A stretch of DNA of 64,000 bases from Fulvia fulva (GCF_020509005.1 NC_063012.1:9734001-9798000); one strand, 5' to 3'. Positions 11,801 to 23,769 are shown, numbered from the stretch's first letter. The notes: a model not told the origin generated them from the sequence alone. Numbers and translations: made by a program.

Positions 11801-12560
11801 TTCAGAGTTCCGGATCGGCGAAACATATCGGAGTCAGCAGGAAGGAGCAAAAGCCTCAATCTCACTCCCTCCGTCATCTCTTCCCTCTCCTCTCTCTCCA
11901 GTACTACTAAAGGTATACCCTCGTCGCAATGCATCTAGCTGGTTTAAGGAATACTCGATCTTTGCCGATCTCACAACATGGCGTATTATATGGCCATGAC
12001 ATCGAACTCCATTCTGGAATTGCGAAACCGCCCGAGGAGCTAATCTACAAAGGGTTAGACACAGCAAAGGTTCGACTTCGCTTCTGCTTTCACTTACACT
12101 TCTGCCATCACCTTCACTTTGTTCGATCTCGCAGCATGCGTGTGCATCTCGATAGATCGCCGTCATGGTATAGCTTCAAGGTGTCGATAGATGGATGTTA
12201 GCGTGGCAGTTGGACTTCCGCCGGCTGCAGATGGGACGCAAAGTGCGACAACGAAAAGAGCTTCTCCATGAAGCGCACAAGATGAAGAATCGCGACAGGT
12301 GAAGATGCTACAAGTGCAAGACGAGTCGAGTATGGTAATGATGCTCTTCTTCAGTCGCCGGCGCCTGGCCAATGATCTGATGAAAAAATGGTGGGTAGGT
12401 ATTGGAACCCGTGGACAGGACTCGAGGTCTGGACAGGCAGTAGCATGCTGCCTGCACCAGTTGTCAGCTCAATCAGCAGAAGCGGACCCGATTCTTATCT
12501 CGAAATACTGGTGGTCTGTATTCTAGCAACAACCCCCTTGCTTAGCGCTAATACTAACCT
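11801..12560. other. Un-RIPed 5' flank of PRI2, no gene recognised
   Basis: Ordinary sequence upstream of PRI2, with pyrimidine-rich tracts near 11,860-11,905. Short open frames on both strands have no recognisable domain. CA and TG drop off between about 12,540 and 12,640, marking the right edge of the island. Confidence 0.5.
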
Positions 12561-12699
12561 GTCCGGTAACAACTTAATTAAATATATACTAGTAACCAAT
12601 TATATAGTTAATTGCCAATTAATTTATGTCCGAGCGGGAGGTATAGTAGGGCTTAAAATAAGACTATCGATATTATATTCTAAGTAAAGGTACTATTAC
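12561..12699. other. AT-rich right edge of the island
   Basis: AT-rich sequence with TTAATTAA-type motifs and partial loss of CA/TG, grading into LINE-3. No gene is seen. Confidence 0.4.
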
Positions 12700-14902
12700 T
12701 ACTATATCTACTACTATATAGCCCGATTCTATTTAATAAGGACTATAGCTTTTCTATAGATCGGAGATACGTACGACGTACTATTCGAAAGCGCCTATTA
12801 AGGCTGTTACCTAACGAGAATAAGAGTAGCGCGCCTACGCTAGCGGCCGCGTAATTGCCGCGGAAAGCGACTAGAAAACAGGAATCTACCTCCTATCCGA
12901 CTAGACCCTAAAATTACGGAGCCGCGGAGGTAAATTACCTATTTAGGTAACTTCTAACCTTAGCCGTAGCTAAAGTATAGCGACATAGAGACTAGATCCT
13001 AAGCCTAACTCGCGAGTATTAAGCAGCTCGCGAGGGATACCTAAATCTCTATAAACGGGGATACGATATAGGAACCTAGCTAGTAGTAACTAACCCTTTA
13101 ATAGCTAAGCTAATAACTAACCTAGTAATAGTAAGACAACGGCTAACGATAATATACTAAGGGCCTAGGAAAGGTATAACGAACCCTAGCCGCCCCCGGC
13201 CCCTCCGCGTAGACAGAATTATATAAAGAAGCCTAGGTAATACTAGACGAAGACGAATACCTAGCCCGAGTATATAAGAATATAATTACGTAGCTCCTTA
13301 GTATACTTAAGGCACTCGAACACTAGACCCTAAGAACGATCTACTAGACTATATAGTACGTAATATAATAGAAGAACCCTACGTAGGCTATAATCGCCGC
13401 GGGACACTACCCGGCCTAGCCCTAGAGGACTAATAACGCGATCCGAGTCTACGTTACCGACCCGGAGGAGAAAAGGGAACTCGAGGGCCTTACGAGTAAG
13501 GAGCTCGTAGATAGAATCGGCCGGAAGGAGATCGTAGGAGCGAAGGTAGAGCTAAGGGGGGTAGTAAGGCTTTTTACCGTATAGGAGACAGACCGATAAA
13601 GACTCGAGACGTATAAGGAATAGATAACTAAAGTGGCAAAGTCAGCGAAGGTCTCCTACTAACAATTTATAGTAATAGCCTACGGGGTCCCTAGAACCTT
13701 TAAGGTCGAAAATGACCTCCTCTAGCTATAAATATAGAACTAGAGCACATCCCTAGGAGTACGCTTCTCTAAGGCCGTCTAGCTATATAGGAGCGTCGAA
13801 CTAATAAAGACATACTCCTCGTTAATCGTCTAGATAGTAAATGCGGAATAAGTAAACCTTGTCCTAGACAAAGGACTATACTAGAACTACGAACGTCTTA
13901 ATACGGAAATCTACTAGAGTAGCTATAGAGTACTCTAATGCTTTAACTACTAACAGTACGGATATATCGCCCCGAAATGTACGGAGAAGACCCCGAAGTA
14001 CCTATACTACGTAGGCCTATACTAGGGAAAGCAATGCCTACGAGAAGAAGTAAGGTACGTATTAAATAGGTACGGGTAGATAGTAGCGGAGTAGAGTAAG
14101 AGATCAATCTTTAACTAACTAATAGTACGAGTATATAGCAATATATTAGGAACTAATGTATTGATTATATTAGATATTTATCCAAGCTAAAGGGGAGAGT
14201 AGGTATCTCCCTATAAGCTAAGTTATCGTAGATGCCTTAGGCTACTAGATTACTTCCTAATTGTTGACTCCCTTTAAGATACTACATCTTAATAGTACGT
14301 ATACTATAGCCGGAAATACCCGGCGTACTCGAGCTAATACCTAACCCGGATCGCCGTAAAAGGGAAGGCTAACTAAGTACGAATAACGACCCTAGCGAGG
14401 TACCCTACCCCGTAGTAAGGTAGCGCTTAATATAAAGGCTTTAAGGCGGCAAAAAGAAAGAGAAAAGAGGAGGTAATAAGGAGTACCCTACCGAGTACGT
14501 ACCCGCCGCTAGGACGGCTAAGGGGGCTAAATAGGGTAGTAAACGAGATAGGATAGATACGGATTTTTAGAACACTCCTACCGGCTAAAGGCCTACTAAC
14601 CTAAGAGGAAGATACGATAACCGTAGGTACTACCTAAGCCCGGAGCACCCTAATAGACATTATCCTAGCTAGCCCGTAATAGTAGTATAGGACAACCTTA
14701 CTATTATATAGTATAACGTTAATAAAAGTAAAGATAAGGTCTAACTCTACTTCCTATAAGAACTCGACTACTAAAAGCACTATGTCGTAGCGCTATAGGA
14801 ACCTTAGACTAACCTATATATAAGTAAACCGGTAACCTATAACGACTAACGATACTATACGGTAATCGGTAGGAGTATAGAACATACCCTAAGAATATAT
14901 AC
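12700..14902 (+). mobile_element. LINE-3, ORF1 and start of ORF2, RIPed, cut off by Cop-2
   Basis: Plus-strand LINE copy. The 5' motif (CGAAAGC...TTATTAAGG, about 12,790) matches LINE-4 near 29,225. ORF1 covers about 12,900-14,650 and is broken by RIP stops. The opening of ORF2, which encodes Q-Y-N-V-N-K-S-like endonuclease sequence, lies near 14,715. The copy ends at 14,902 where the copia LTR of Cop-2 begins. Its remainder is not seen in this window. The 5' boundary is approximate. Confidence 0.65.
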
Positions 14903-15051
14903 TATTAAATAGGTACGAGTTACGTAGTAGTAGAAGACGGCGGATTATACGAAAGACAAAGAAGGACCTAATAGGATAGCGTATATCTATATATAGTATC
15001 GGTAGTATTAGTATAGGTAGATACTAGGTATCCGGATCTTTACTAGCCTAT
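14903..15051 (-). repeat. Cop-2 3' LTR, first piece
   Basis: Reverse complement of one end of the 234-bp copia LTR seen intact in Cop-1. It is interrupted at 15,051 by GyC and continues at 21,354. The two pieces total 238 bp; subtracting the 4-bp duplicated target CTAT gives exactly 234 bp. This proves that GyC inserted into this LTR. Confidence 0.9.
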
Positions 15052-15377
15052 TATAGATGACTAACCACCCTAGTAAGCAAGGGAGCGCCTAGTGACCTTA
15101 GGATAGCTTACGCGTAGGTGTGTATATTTGCCGGTCCGCGGGCCCTAAAATATATACTAAGATCCTAAAAGATAATAAATCTCAAATTCTTAGATTCCCG
15201 TATTTTCGCCTTATAGAGAGATTCTTCGTAAATCCTAGCTTCCTACTAAGGTCGCCTCCTAGCTATATATATCTAAGTAGTACCCCTATATACCCCTACT
15301 ACGTAATTAACCGTTAAAGGTTAACGAGATTCGACGCGTAAATTTCAGGGTCTAAAGGGGCCCTTAGCTCGTTAATA
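15052..15377 (-). repeat. GyC 3' LTR
   Basis: 326-bp LTR with RIPed ends (TATAG...TTAATA, presumably from TG...CA). It matches the copy at 21,028-21,353 in length and order with scattered differences. Confidence 0.9.
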
Positions 15378-15399
15378 TATCCTCCCCTATTACGAAACT

Positions 15400-16760
15400 G
15401 TCCCTAGTTTTACCTCCGCTACGCTAATATAGACTAAGAAACTATACCTATAAGTTATACGTAAAGAAGGCGGATCCGGCGTCTAGTCAAGTAGTCAGCC
15501 TAGAGATATTAAGGAGATCGTAAGTTTATCCTATAAGGGCTAAGGAACCTAAGTCAAAGTCTAGTCTTCGTAGTAAGCCTACTCTTATACCTTACCGGGT
15601 GTCTTCGTCGAGTATTATCTAGTAATTCCTACGATATTACACAACCCTACCTAATGCTACTCGTATTAATAGAAACGAAGATCCTACTAGCTCCTAGGGC
15701 GTAGGAGATAGTTACTAACGCTAGTACTATTACTAAGAATCTTACTAGGTTCTCTTTCGAGAACTACTTATTCTTAGTCTAGACAAACTCGACGTCCTTC
15801 CTCAAAAGCTTATATATTAGCCGAGCGACAATTACGAACTAGGGGACCTAAATCTAGAAGTAAACACAGATCCCGATATAAACTCGAACGTCCTTTACGT
15901 ACTTTAGGGTTGGCTAGTTTAAGATCTTAGCTACTACCTTAGGATCTAGGTAGCGGCCGCTCGGGCTAGTAATGTAGCTCACGATCTTTAGGGTCTTATA
16001 AAGCCACTACGACTTCTCCCCTACGACTACCGCTCCGGCCCTCTCTAGGTCCGTAAGAATAAGATTAAGGGATATAATATGTTCTACGACCTACCGTCGA
16101 AGGCTAGGCTCTACCTTAGCGTCACTATAGTCCTTAGTAGGACCTTTTACGCCGATATCGTTAAGAAATAGTTTTGCTCGGTAAGAAATATAGTCTATTA
16201 ATACCTTAGTTACTGCCCGTACGAACTAAGTAACTGAGTTCGTCGTTCCCTATAGTAACGTTATATACCGTATAAGCCTAAGAGGCGTTATAAAGGCCGT
16301 CAAGTCTCGGCTACTTTCGTTAAGCGTGATCTAGTCGTACCCCGAAAACAAGTCTACTAAAGAGGCTACTCTATATCTAGTAAAGTCTTCTAAGAACCCG
16401 TCCGTGTCTAGGGGAATGTTCGTATCCCTTATCGTCACCTCGTTTAAGAGTATAGCGGAGTTAATCAACCTATATAGTATAGCTTTGCTGTTTAGCTCGA
16501 CCTTCTTTGCTACTAAGAACTAAGTATTTGTATAAGCACCTTGACTATACTTAAGAATTCTGCTCTTAATTCGAGCGCGAATTATCTGTTCTATAATCGC
16601 TCGTAAGCTTAGGTATAACCGAATGTTCCGCGCCTACTACGGTTTGTACGTAATCGTTATGATCTTCTAAGGAGGCATAACATTATGTCTAATCTACCGT
16701 ATATAGCTGAAATCCTATACTAGGACACCTTCTCGGTTAAAGAGTATTTCTTTAAACATT
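15400..16760 (-). pseudogene. GyC reverse transcriptase and partial RNase H, RIPed
   Basis: A minus-strand reading gives a gypsy-type reverse transcriptase. A V-A-S-L-V-D-L-F-S-G-Y-D-Q block lies at about 16,350, and the catalytic region near 16,150-16,200 now reads F-L-N-D-I-G-V-K-G, where FLDDIGVKG is usual for this fungal gypsy lineage. An RNase H start (V-S-I-N-T-S-like, from V-S-I-D-A-S) lies near 15,640. Stops at former CAG and TGG codons break the frame. RNase H is incomplete and integrase is missing. Confidence 0.7.
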
Positions 16761-17477
16761 TGTCTTTCCTTAGCCGAGAGAGCGATACTAACCTTAATAC
16801 TAGCGAGCCTTTTAGGTACAATCCTCGAGCCGCGCTCGATACTAGAGAACTTTTTGATAAGATACCTCCTATCGAACGGGCCTTACCCTACTAGTATTAG
16901 AGATTCCTAGTAAAGGGCCTTCCGCTTCTAATCTATATTACTATCTACTTTCGACTAAGGCCTCTTATAAACGCTTGCGTTAACAGGTCTTTTCTTGTTA
17001 GCTTTACGCTTATATATAGTAAATATATACGGTATCCTAATACCGGGTCTATATAACCCTACGTCTCGTTTCTAAGCCTACCTATTAATCTGGCCCTGTT
17101 TTAGGATCTCCGTACACTAGTCGCCCTATACGGAGTATATATTTATAATGACCTGCTCTCCTAGAGCGTTAGTAGTCACCTTAGCGCTTAAGTATTAGCG
17201 GTTCCCTAGTAGTCCTAGTAATTTCTTCGAATACGGGCTAAGGTCGAGGACATTTTCTCTTTGTTATAATGCGGGCCGCGGTGATTTTTAAAGTAGTCGA
17301 AGATAGTCGTGTCTATAGGCTTAGGTCTTAGCTTCGTTATACCTTCTTATCGATGTCGACGCGCCGCATTATTAGAACACTCCGCCCCTAATATATTTGC
17401 TAAGGTCTCCCCGACTAGACTCGAAAAGCGGACTTGTTTTAAAACCGGACTTCTGATACTTATAGCGGGTTGACTAC

Positions 17478-17997
17478 TGTCATGGTCTCCCCACAGAGTG
17501 TACAGAAGGTGGGGACAGAAGAGCCTCAGAGTGCTCAGAAGTCGTCAAGAAGTGACAGTCCAGCTTGGTGTGTGAGCACCAAGAATCACATGCCCCGCAA
17601 CATTCACTACGGGACCCAGCCCTCCAAATTCACCCCTCTACCAAACCTTGACAGATTCACTTCGGCTCGTGACTGTGTGACTCACGGCACTCCCGCGAGC
17701 ACCCGCGACTGCGCTGGACCCTGGAAGAAGCACGTGGAAGACTCGGAACGTAGGGCAGGTTGGAATAAGGTTTTGAGCAAAGCTGCTGAGCGCGGCTTCG
17801 CACGGGTTAGCCCTGTTGATGCGGGGACACGCACTCGCGAGGGTCGCGTATAAATATCTGGCCTTCCCCAGGCCTCTCTTGCTTTCTTCGTCTTTTGTTT
17901 TGTGTAGCAATCATACCATACCCTTTTGCATCTGCACTTCGCACCTGCATTCTCGCTTTCACCCTTGCATCTCACAGGCCAGGCTCTCGCCCTGACA
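17478..17997 (+). repeat. GyA-4 LTR, long form (520 bp)
   Basis: Starts TGTCATGG and ends CTGACA. It has 77 bp (17,652-17,728) that are absent from both GyA-1 LTRs but present, RIPed, in GyA-2 and GyA-3, so the long form is ancestral. A TATAAATA box lies at 17,849-17,856. Confidence 0.9.
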
Positions 17998-18631
17998 TCA
18001 CAAAAGACCAACAAACCGTCAACCACTCGAGTCATCCTCATGGGTGACCACGCCACCGATAGAGGTGTCAACCTCGACAACCAAGACACTCCATTCCACT
18101 TCAGTGAGTGGACTGACATCCCCTTCTCGAACGCCGCTGCCTTCGGTGCCTGGGCAAACGCCAACCCCGACACCGCCTACGCTCTCATCAACCGCACCGT
18201 CTCCTCTTTCCGCGAGACCGCCCAGCAGGTCGAGCAAGCAAACAACCAAGCAACATACCTTCAAGGTATTGTGAACACCTTCCAGAACCTCGCCCCGCAC
18301 GCCGACGACAACCGCCGCCAGCACTTCTCCAAGAAGGTCAACGACCCAGACGAGTTCGACGGCAACAAGAGCAAGTTTGAGGCATTTGAGACACAGCTCA
18401 CCATCAAGCTGTTGGCTAATGCCGACCACTTTCCGCAAGAGAAGGACAAAGTCACGTACGTCTTCTCCCTCCTTCGGGGAGACGCCGCGGCTCAGGTACA
18501 ACACTACATCGACAACGCCACGCAGACTATCGGCTGCCCGGACGTCCTCACCTTGATGCAGGACCTCCGTGCTGCCTTTGGTGATCCAGACCGTAGAGCC
18601 ACCGCCCAGAACGCCATCCACAACCTCCTAA
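17478..18631 (+). mobile_element. GyA-4: un-RIPed 5' LTR plus first half of gag, inside GyC
   Basis: Fragment of the GyA family on the plus strand: complete 520-bp LTR (17,478-17,997), leader, and gag up to the position equivalent to 38,549 of GyA-1. It then stops abruptly and RIPed GyC sequence resumes. It shows no RIP. From the end of the LTR to the break (about 630 bp) I see no difference from GyA-1, whereas the LTR differs at about eight bases plus a 77-bp indel. No right-hand LTR or target duplication remains. Confidence 0.9.
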
Positions 18632-18651
18632 ATAAGGCAGTTTTAAACTAG
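18040..18651 (+). CDS. Truncated Gag of GyA-4
   Basis: Open from the gag ATG at 18,040 to a stop in flanking DNA: about 203 codons, of which the first 197 match GyA-1 Gag. The last few residues come from GyC. It keeps the N-terminal capsid-like half and lacks the C-terminal zinc knuckle (C-X2-C-X4-H-X4-C). The LTR promoter in front is intact, so a truncated Gag could be made. Whether it is expressed is unknown; it may simply be a dead fragment. Confidence 0.6.
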   Translation: MGDHATDRGVNLDNQDTPFHFSEWTDIPFSNAAAFGAWANANPDTAYALINRTVSSFRETAQQVEQANNQATYLQGIVNTFQNLAPHADDNRRQHFSKKVNDPDEFDGNKSKFEAFETQLTIKLLANADHFPQEKDKVTYVFSLLRGDAAAQVQHYIDNATQTIGCPDVLTLMQDLRAAFGDPDRRATAQNAIHNLLNKAVLN

Positions 18652-21027
18652 CGACTATACCGAAACTAGTCCCGGGTATTAACGTTTAGAAACGTGGTCT
18701 AAAGGATTTAATCAATCTAATAGGTCACTCCCTCCTCCTTAGTAACGGGCCTATCTCCTATACCGTACTGTTGGACGTAGTTGTCAATCCTTATCGTCTT
18801 TACATTCTATAACCGTTTACGCTATATAAATAGGGTATTAATAGGCCCTACCGGCTATTCCGAGGGCGTAGGCCTTAACTTAGCTCGAGGCTTAGGTGTC
18901 CTTCTAAGAGTCTCCCCTAACGCTACCGTTAACTAGCTTCTACTAGCCCTAGAACCGGCGTCTCTAATCATCTCTACCTCCTACTAACCGAGTTCTTCCT
19001 ACCGGATCTCCTCTTCGAGTTCTTGTTATATAGCTTTAGCGCCCTCGGCTCGTACCCTTAATACCTATATACTAGACCTAGTTCGAGGATTCGGGTTCTT
19101 TCTAATTCCTACTAGAGCTTTAACTCGAGATTTGTTACTCTAGATTAGGTAGGCCTTAACCTTAAACTCGTCGTAGTTTATAATCCTATACCCTTATAGA
19201 GCCGGTTCTTCTTCTTCCTTAAACTAGATCTAGTAACTACTAGGGGCCGTGACTTACTACCTAGATCTAACATCTTAAGGGCCGTATTCTATAAGGTGTC
19301 GGTTATTAGGTAGAGGTTTAGAGTAGTTAGGAAGCTTTACGCTTAAGACACTAGTATAATCTCGACCTATCTATTGTTTCCGAAGCGTAGGGATTTTCAT
19401 GTCCTTATTAAATAGAATCGGGCTATAGTATTCCTTAAGCTACGGAAGTATATAAAGGAGCTTAGGTTTGCTATAGTCCCGTCGGAAGTTGAACTTAGGC
19501 GATTTAGATCGGTCTTCTTTCCTAGGTACTACTAGTTATTCGTCGCTAAAAAGACATACCCTTATAAGATAAGGAATAGTATCGCGGGGCACCTATTAGC
19601 CTAATGTTCCGTACTACTATAGTTATAACAGTACCTATTAAGCGCTTTAGACTACTCGCGGTTCTATAACTACGGGCGCTACATTAAGTAAACCTATAGT
19701 TTAGGCACGCGATCGGGGTTTTCTAGTTATATAGACCTTTGATTTTCACTAGGGTTAAAGGCTCTAACCTCCGCCGAGCGACCTCGTTAGTAAGCCCGAA
19801 TACTCATTTCTACTATTTTGTAAATAAGGTCATCGTCGATAGTAGCGGAAATAGCTAGTTTGTTAAGTATATTAATCTTAGGGATCAAGCGCGGCATCTA
19901 CTTTATAACTGACCGATAAAGCTACGGTAAAGTAAGTAGAAAGTCCGTATACACGGCCTTCTATCCTTCTTTACTATTAGCAATACTTGTCGCCTCGTCT
20001 AGTATCTTTTAAAAGAGCCGAAACTTCTTAGGCTAATTCGGATAGAGCCTACATTTCTTATAAACTGCCTTAGTAACTAACTCTAGGAGCCTCTGAAGTA
20101 GAAGACGGCTACGGGAGCTATTATCGAGGTCTTCGGGATCAATTAGGTCACTAGAGGCTACGAAGAGACGGATAAACTCCTTTATATCCTATTCCTTAGG
20201 GCCTTTCCCTTACTCGGCATAGACTATCTCTTCTAGATATTCTCGACTTCCTAACATCGAATAGGCATCGAATCTCGAAAATTTAGTAAAGAAGGACCTC
20301 CTAAAGGTACTCCGCCTCACTTACTATCCCTCTAACCTTATTACTAAACGTCAGATAGTGGTCTCGTAGTTGCGCTCGAAACGACCCTAAGTTGTCTTTC
20401 TTAATTAATGGCCTTAGTAGATACTAGTCTATAAGATTATTGAACCTCTCCTAGAATTTAGTAGCGTTCCTACTATTAAAGAGGGGGTTTCCCGGACTCC
20501 CTAGAGTAGGGAAGCGAGGTCCTACATTTTCTATAGTAATAGTAAGACGGCTAAACAAGGCTACTATCGTATCCGGACTATAGGGCATTCCTAACGTTAT
20601 AGTGCCATTATTTAAGTCATCCTCTTCTTAGTCATTTCGTCGTACTCTTTCCTTACCCTTATTAGAGCCTAAAGCCTCCGGGGTATTATCTTCGTCGCTA
20701 TCCGAGTCTTCTATCCCTTCTAGGATTATAGCCTCCCTATAAGGCCTATATACCTTCGTTATACTTTCTAGTAACTCTTAGCTAGCTCTAATACTAGTAA
20801 ACGACTCGAACCTCGATAAAGATATAACTAAAACTTATAACCTTGTTCGTAACCGTAACCTTACTCGTAACGTTATATTTGCTTTACTTATTACTAAGAG
20901 CCTTGACCTTAGGTGCCTTGATACCTTAAGATTTCGACTTCGAGTCGACCTTGACCTTGATTTTACTAAGATGTACTAATAATGCTACCGGGTATATACT
21001 GAAAACCCCCCTTATTGACTACTGAAA
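18632..21027 (-). pseudogene. GyC internal region, gag/protease side, RIPed
   Basis: CA/TG-depleted sequence between the GyA-4 break and the GyC 5' LTR. By position it should hold GyC gag and protease on the minus strand. Stops are too dense for domain assignment by eye. Confidence 0.45.
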
Positions 21028-21353
21028 TATAGACGACTTACTACCCTAGTAAGTAAGGGCGCGCCTAGTGACCTAAGGATAGCTTACGGGTAGGTATATA
21101 TATTTGTCGGTCCGCGGGCCGTGAAATATATACTAAGATCCTAAAAGATAATAAATCTTAAATTCTTAGATTCCCGTATTTTCGCCTTATATAGAGATCC
21201 TTCGTAAATCCTAGCTTCCTACTAAGGTCGCCTCCTAGCTATATATATCTTAGCAGTACCCCTATATACCCCTACTACGTAATCAACCGTTAAAGGTTAA
21301 CGAGATTCGACGCGCAAATTTCAGGGTCTAAAGGGGCCCTTAGCTCGTTAATA
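21028..21353 (-). repeat. GyC 5' LTR
   Basis: 326-bp partner of 15,052-15,377. It is followed by the target repeat CTAT and the rest of the Cop-2 LTR. Confidence 0.9.
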
Positions 21354-23769
21354 CTATAGGCTAGTAAACCCTAGTTACGTAATCTAGTTATATAACACAC
21401 CTACACCTATATACTTGTCCTACGGCGTATATGTTCTTAACACTCCTACTTAGGCTATATAGTCTCCTAAAATCCCTTTACGTAAGCTAGAGCTACCTTA
21501 TAAAGTTTTGGAACTACTAGCTATCGAGGGGCTTTATTAACCTATTAGTAGCTATGTCCTTTATATAGTAGTAGTCTACTATAATCTTCTTCTACTACTA
21601 GAGATGTCTAATATAGTTTCATATAATATTAATATACTTTGACCTTTTATATATATAGGCATCTTTAATAAGTATTAAAGCGGCTTAGTTGTTACCTATA
21701 AGCTTAACTAGCCTTAGCTCGTTAATAGTGCCCTTGCTTGCCCTTATACTCGGCTAGAAAGAGCTCTTTCCTACTAGTTCTAGGCACCCCATTTCCCTAA
21801 GGACAGTAGTAAGAAATTGTGACTACTTTACGGCTACGTTTATAGCTATAAACTCAGCTTCTATTGTTAATGTTATAAGAGACTTCTGCTTCCTACTTAT
21901 CTAGGACATAGGTGATCTCTAAAGGAACTATACGTATCCTAGAATTGAGACTCTATCTACTTTATCTATAGCGTAGTTAGAGTCCGAGTATCCCTAGAGA
22001 TTGCCCCCTCCCTTTCTATATATAAGACCTAGGTCTAGGTACGACCGTAGGTATCGGGAGAGCTTCGTTAAAGCCTTTATATACTACTACGAGCGATTAG
22101 TAACATATGAGCTAATTCTTCTAAGGGGGAATGCTAAGTCTGGCCTTATTATTAGCATTAGCTATATCTAGGTACTATTATAGCTCTATTAATCCTATTT
22201 GTTACACCTCTTATCTATAGGAGCCGTAGGTACTAAATGCTTGTAGCTCTCTATAGGTAAGTAGGTTAGCGTAGCCTTCTCTCTAGCTATATTTATCTTA
22301 GCTAAGTTAGCGTAAATATAGTGTCCTTAATTAAGCTTTAAAGTGCCTTAGGACCTGTCTCTTATAATCCTTATTCTAAGGATCTTTATAGGTTTACTAA
22401 GATCTTTAATCTTAAATACTTTTCTAAGCTTAGCCTTAAACTACTAAACATCTAATAGCTTCGGAGCTATAATAGGTATGTCATCTATATAGGTAAGGAC
22501 TATAAGGTCTCTATCCGTATAGATAAGTAGGTATAGATCTACCTAGGACTAGGTAAATCTAACCTTCTCTAGCTTCGTAACATAGAGCTTGTTCTAGACT
22601 CTAGCTACTTGCTTAAGCCTATAAAGGCTTCGTAGGACCTTAAACACTATATTTAGAGGTGCTTTAACTCCTAGGGGTGGGATTCTATAGATGTGCTTAA
22701 GAAGGCTACTTTAGGTAAAAGTATCATTTATATCTACTAGGTATATCTCGAGATCTCTCTTATACACTACTACTATAAATACTCGGAGAGTACTATGTCT
22801 AATAGTAGATATAAAGGTCTCTTCGAAGTCAACCCTATATTTCTATAAAACCCTCTTATAACTAGTCTTGCCTTAAACTTCTTAATAGCTCTACTAATTA
22901 TTCTTTTTATATTAAAGACCTACCTAGAAGTAATTAGATTCGTACTATTTGGCGGTATAACTACTTCCTAGGTATTATTGCTTACTAAGGCAATAACTTC
23001 GTTCTCGATTGCCTCTCTCTATATATATCCCTATTCGGGGTCTTCTACGGCTACCTTATAGGACTTTAGGATTAGTACTTCCTACTAATAGGCTATAGCC
23101 TACCTAATAGTAGCAAATATATATTCTTCTACGTCGTTTAGAGTTTCCTCTACCTAGCTTATTATAGGGTCTAGATAGAATATCTAGGCGATAAGAGCCT
23201 TATAGTGTTTAGCCTTATACTCTTTAGAGTTATTATCTCCATCCCCCCTTAACCTCTTATTGCCTATAACCTAAGGTGGCGCTAGGTGTTCGGATAGGTC
23301 GAACTGAACGACATCTTCTTTTTCTTTTATTAGAGTACCCTAATCTCTAAACTTCGAGTATTCCCTAATATCCTTTAGGGGAAGAGGAAGTTATATAAAC
23401 AGCGGTTATTATAGTGTTAATGACTTAGGTAGGTTCTATATAGATCTACCGTTATCGGCCTTTAATAGTATTAAAACCGCTATATTTTCTCCTAGCCTTC
23501 GTAACGGTATCTCTAATAATCTCCTATTGGAAAATTTCGCCCTAAAGGGCTTCCTCCTAATAGGATTACGCTATAGCGCTCGACTCGGCTAGTTAGTGAA
23601 GGTGATACTAAGATCTATATCTCCCCCCTTCTTATTCTAAAACTAGTCGACGTGACTATACGCTTTTATAGCTTTTATATCGGGATCCTAGAATAGCTAT
23701 TGTTTTGTAGTGTTTTCTAAGTAGCCTATAAACACGGCTTCTTTCCCTCGGTTTATTAACTTGTCTCTC
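21354..23769 (-). mobile_element. Cop-2, middle part: LTR remainder, RNase H and reverse transcriptase, RIPed
   Basis: The 3' LTR finishes at 21,442. The minus strand then carries the 3' part of a copia pol that aligns with Cop-1 (about 51,220-53,530) in reverse. RNase H comes first in plus coordinates, at about 21,500-22,200, then reverse transcriptase up to about 23,100, then the integrase/RT linker. RIP stops are frequent. It ends at the CTCTC target (23,765-23,769) of GyB and resumes at 35,991. Confidence 0.85.

Larger units (their letters stand above)
15052..21353 (-). mobile_element. GyC: Ty3/gypsy element, minus strand, RIPed, nested in Cop-2
   Basis: LTR retroelement with two 326-bp LTRs (15,052-15,377 and 21,028-21,353) and a 4-bp target repeat CTAT at 15,048-15,051 and 21,354-21,357. 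Orientation is minus: a purine-rich tract (AGGGGAGGATA on the minus strand) abuts the 3' LTR at 15,378, and reverse transcriptase reads on the minus strand. Apart from the GyA-4 insertion only about 4.5 kb is internal. RNase H is cut short near 15,400-15,600 and no integrase follows, so GyC is a deletion derivative. The region above about 18,650 should be its gag/protease part, but individual genes could not be resolved. Confidence 0.85.

Noticed and set aside
18019..18621. 200-codon open frame antisense to gag (also at 37,939-38,541)
   Set aside because: It is a shadow of the GC-rich gag frame, present wherever gag is; no domain, and it disappears in RIPed copies.
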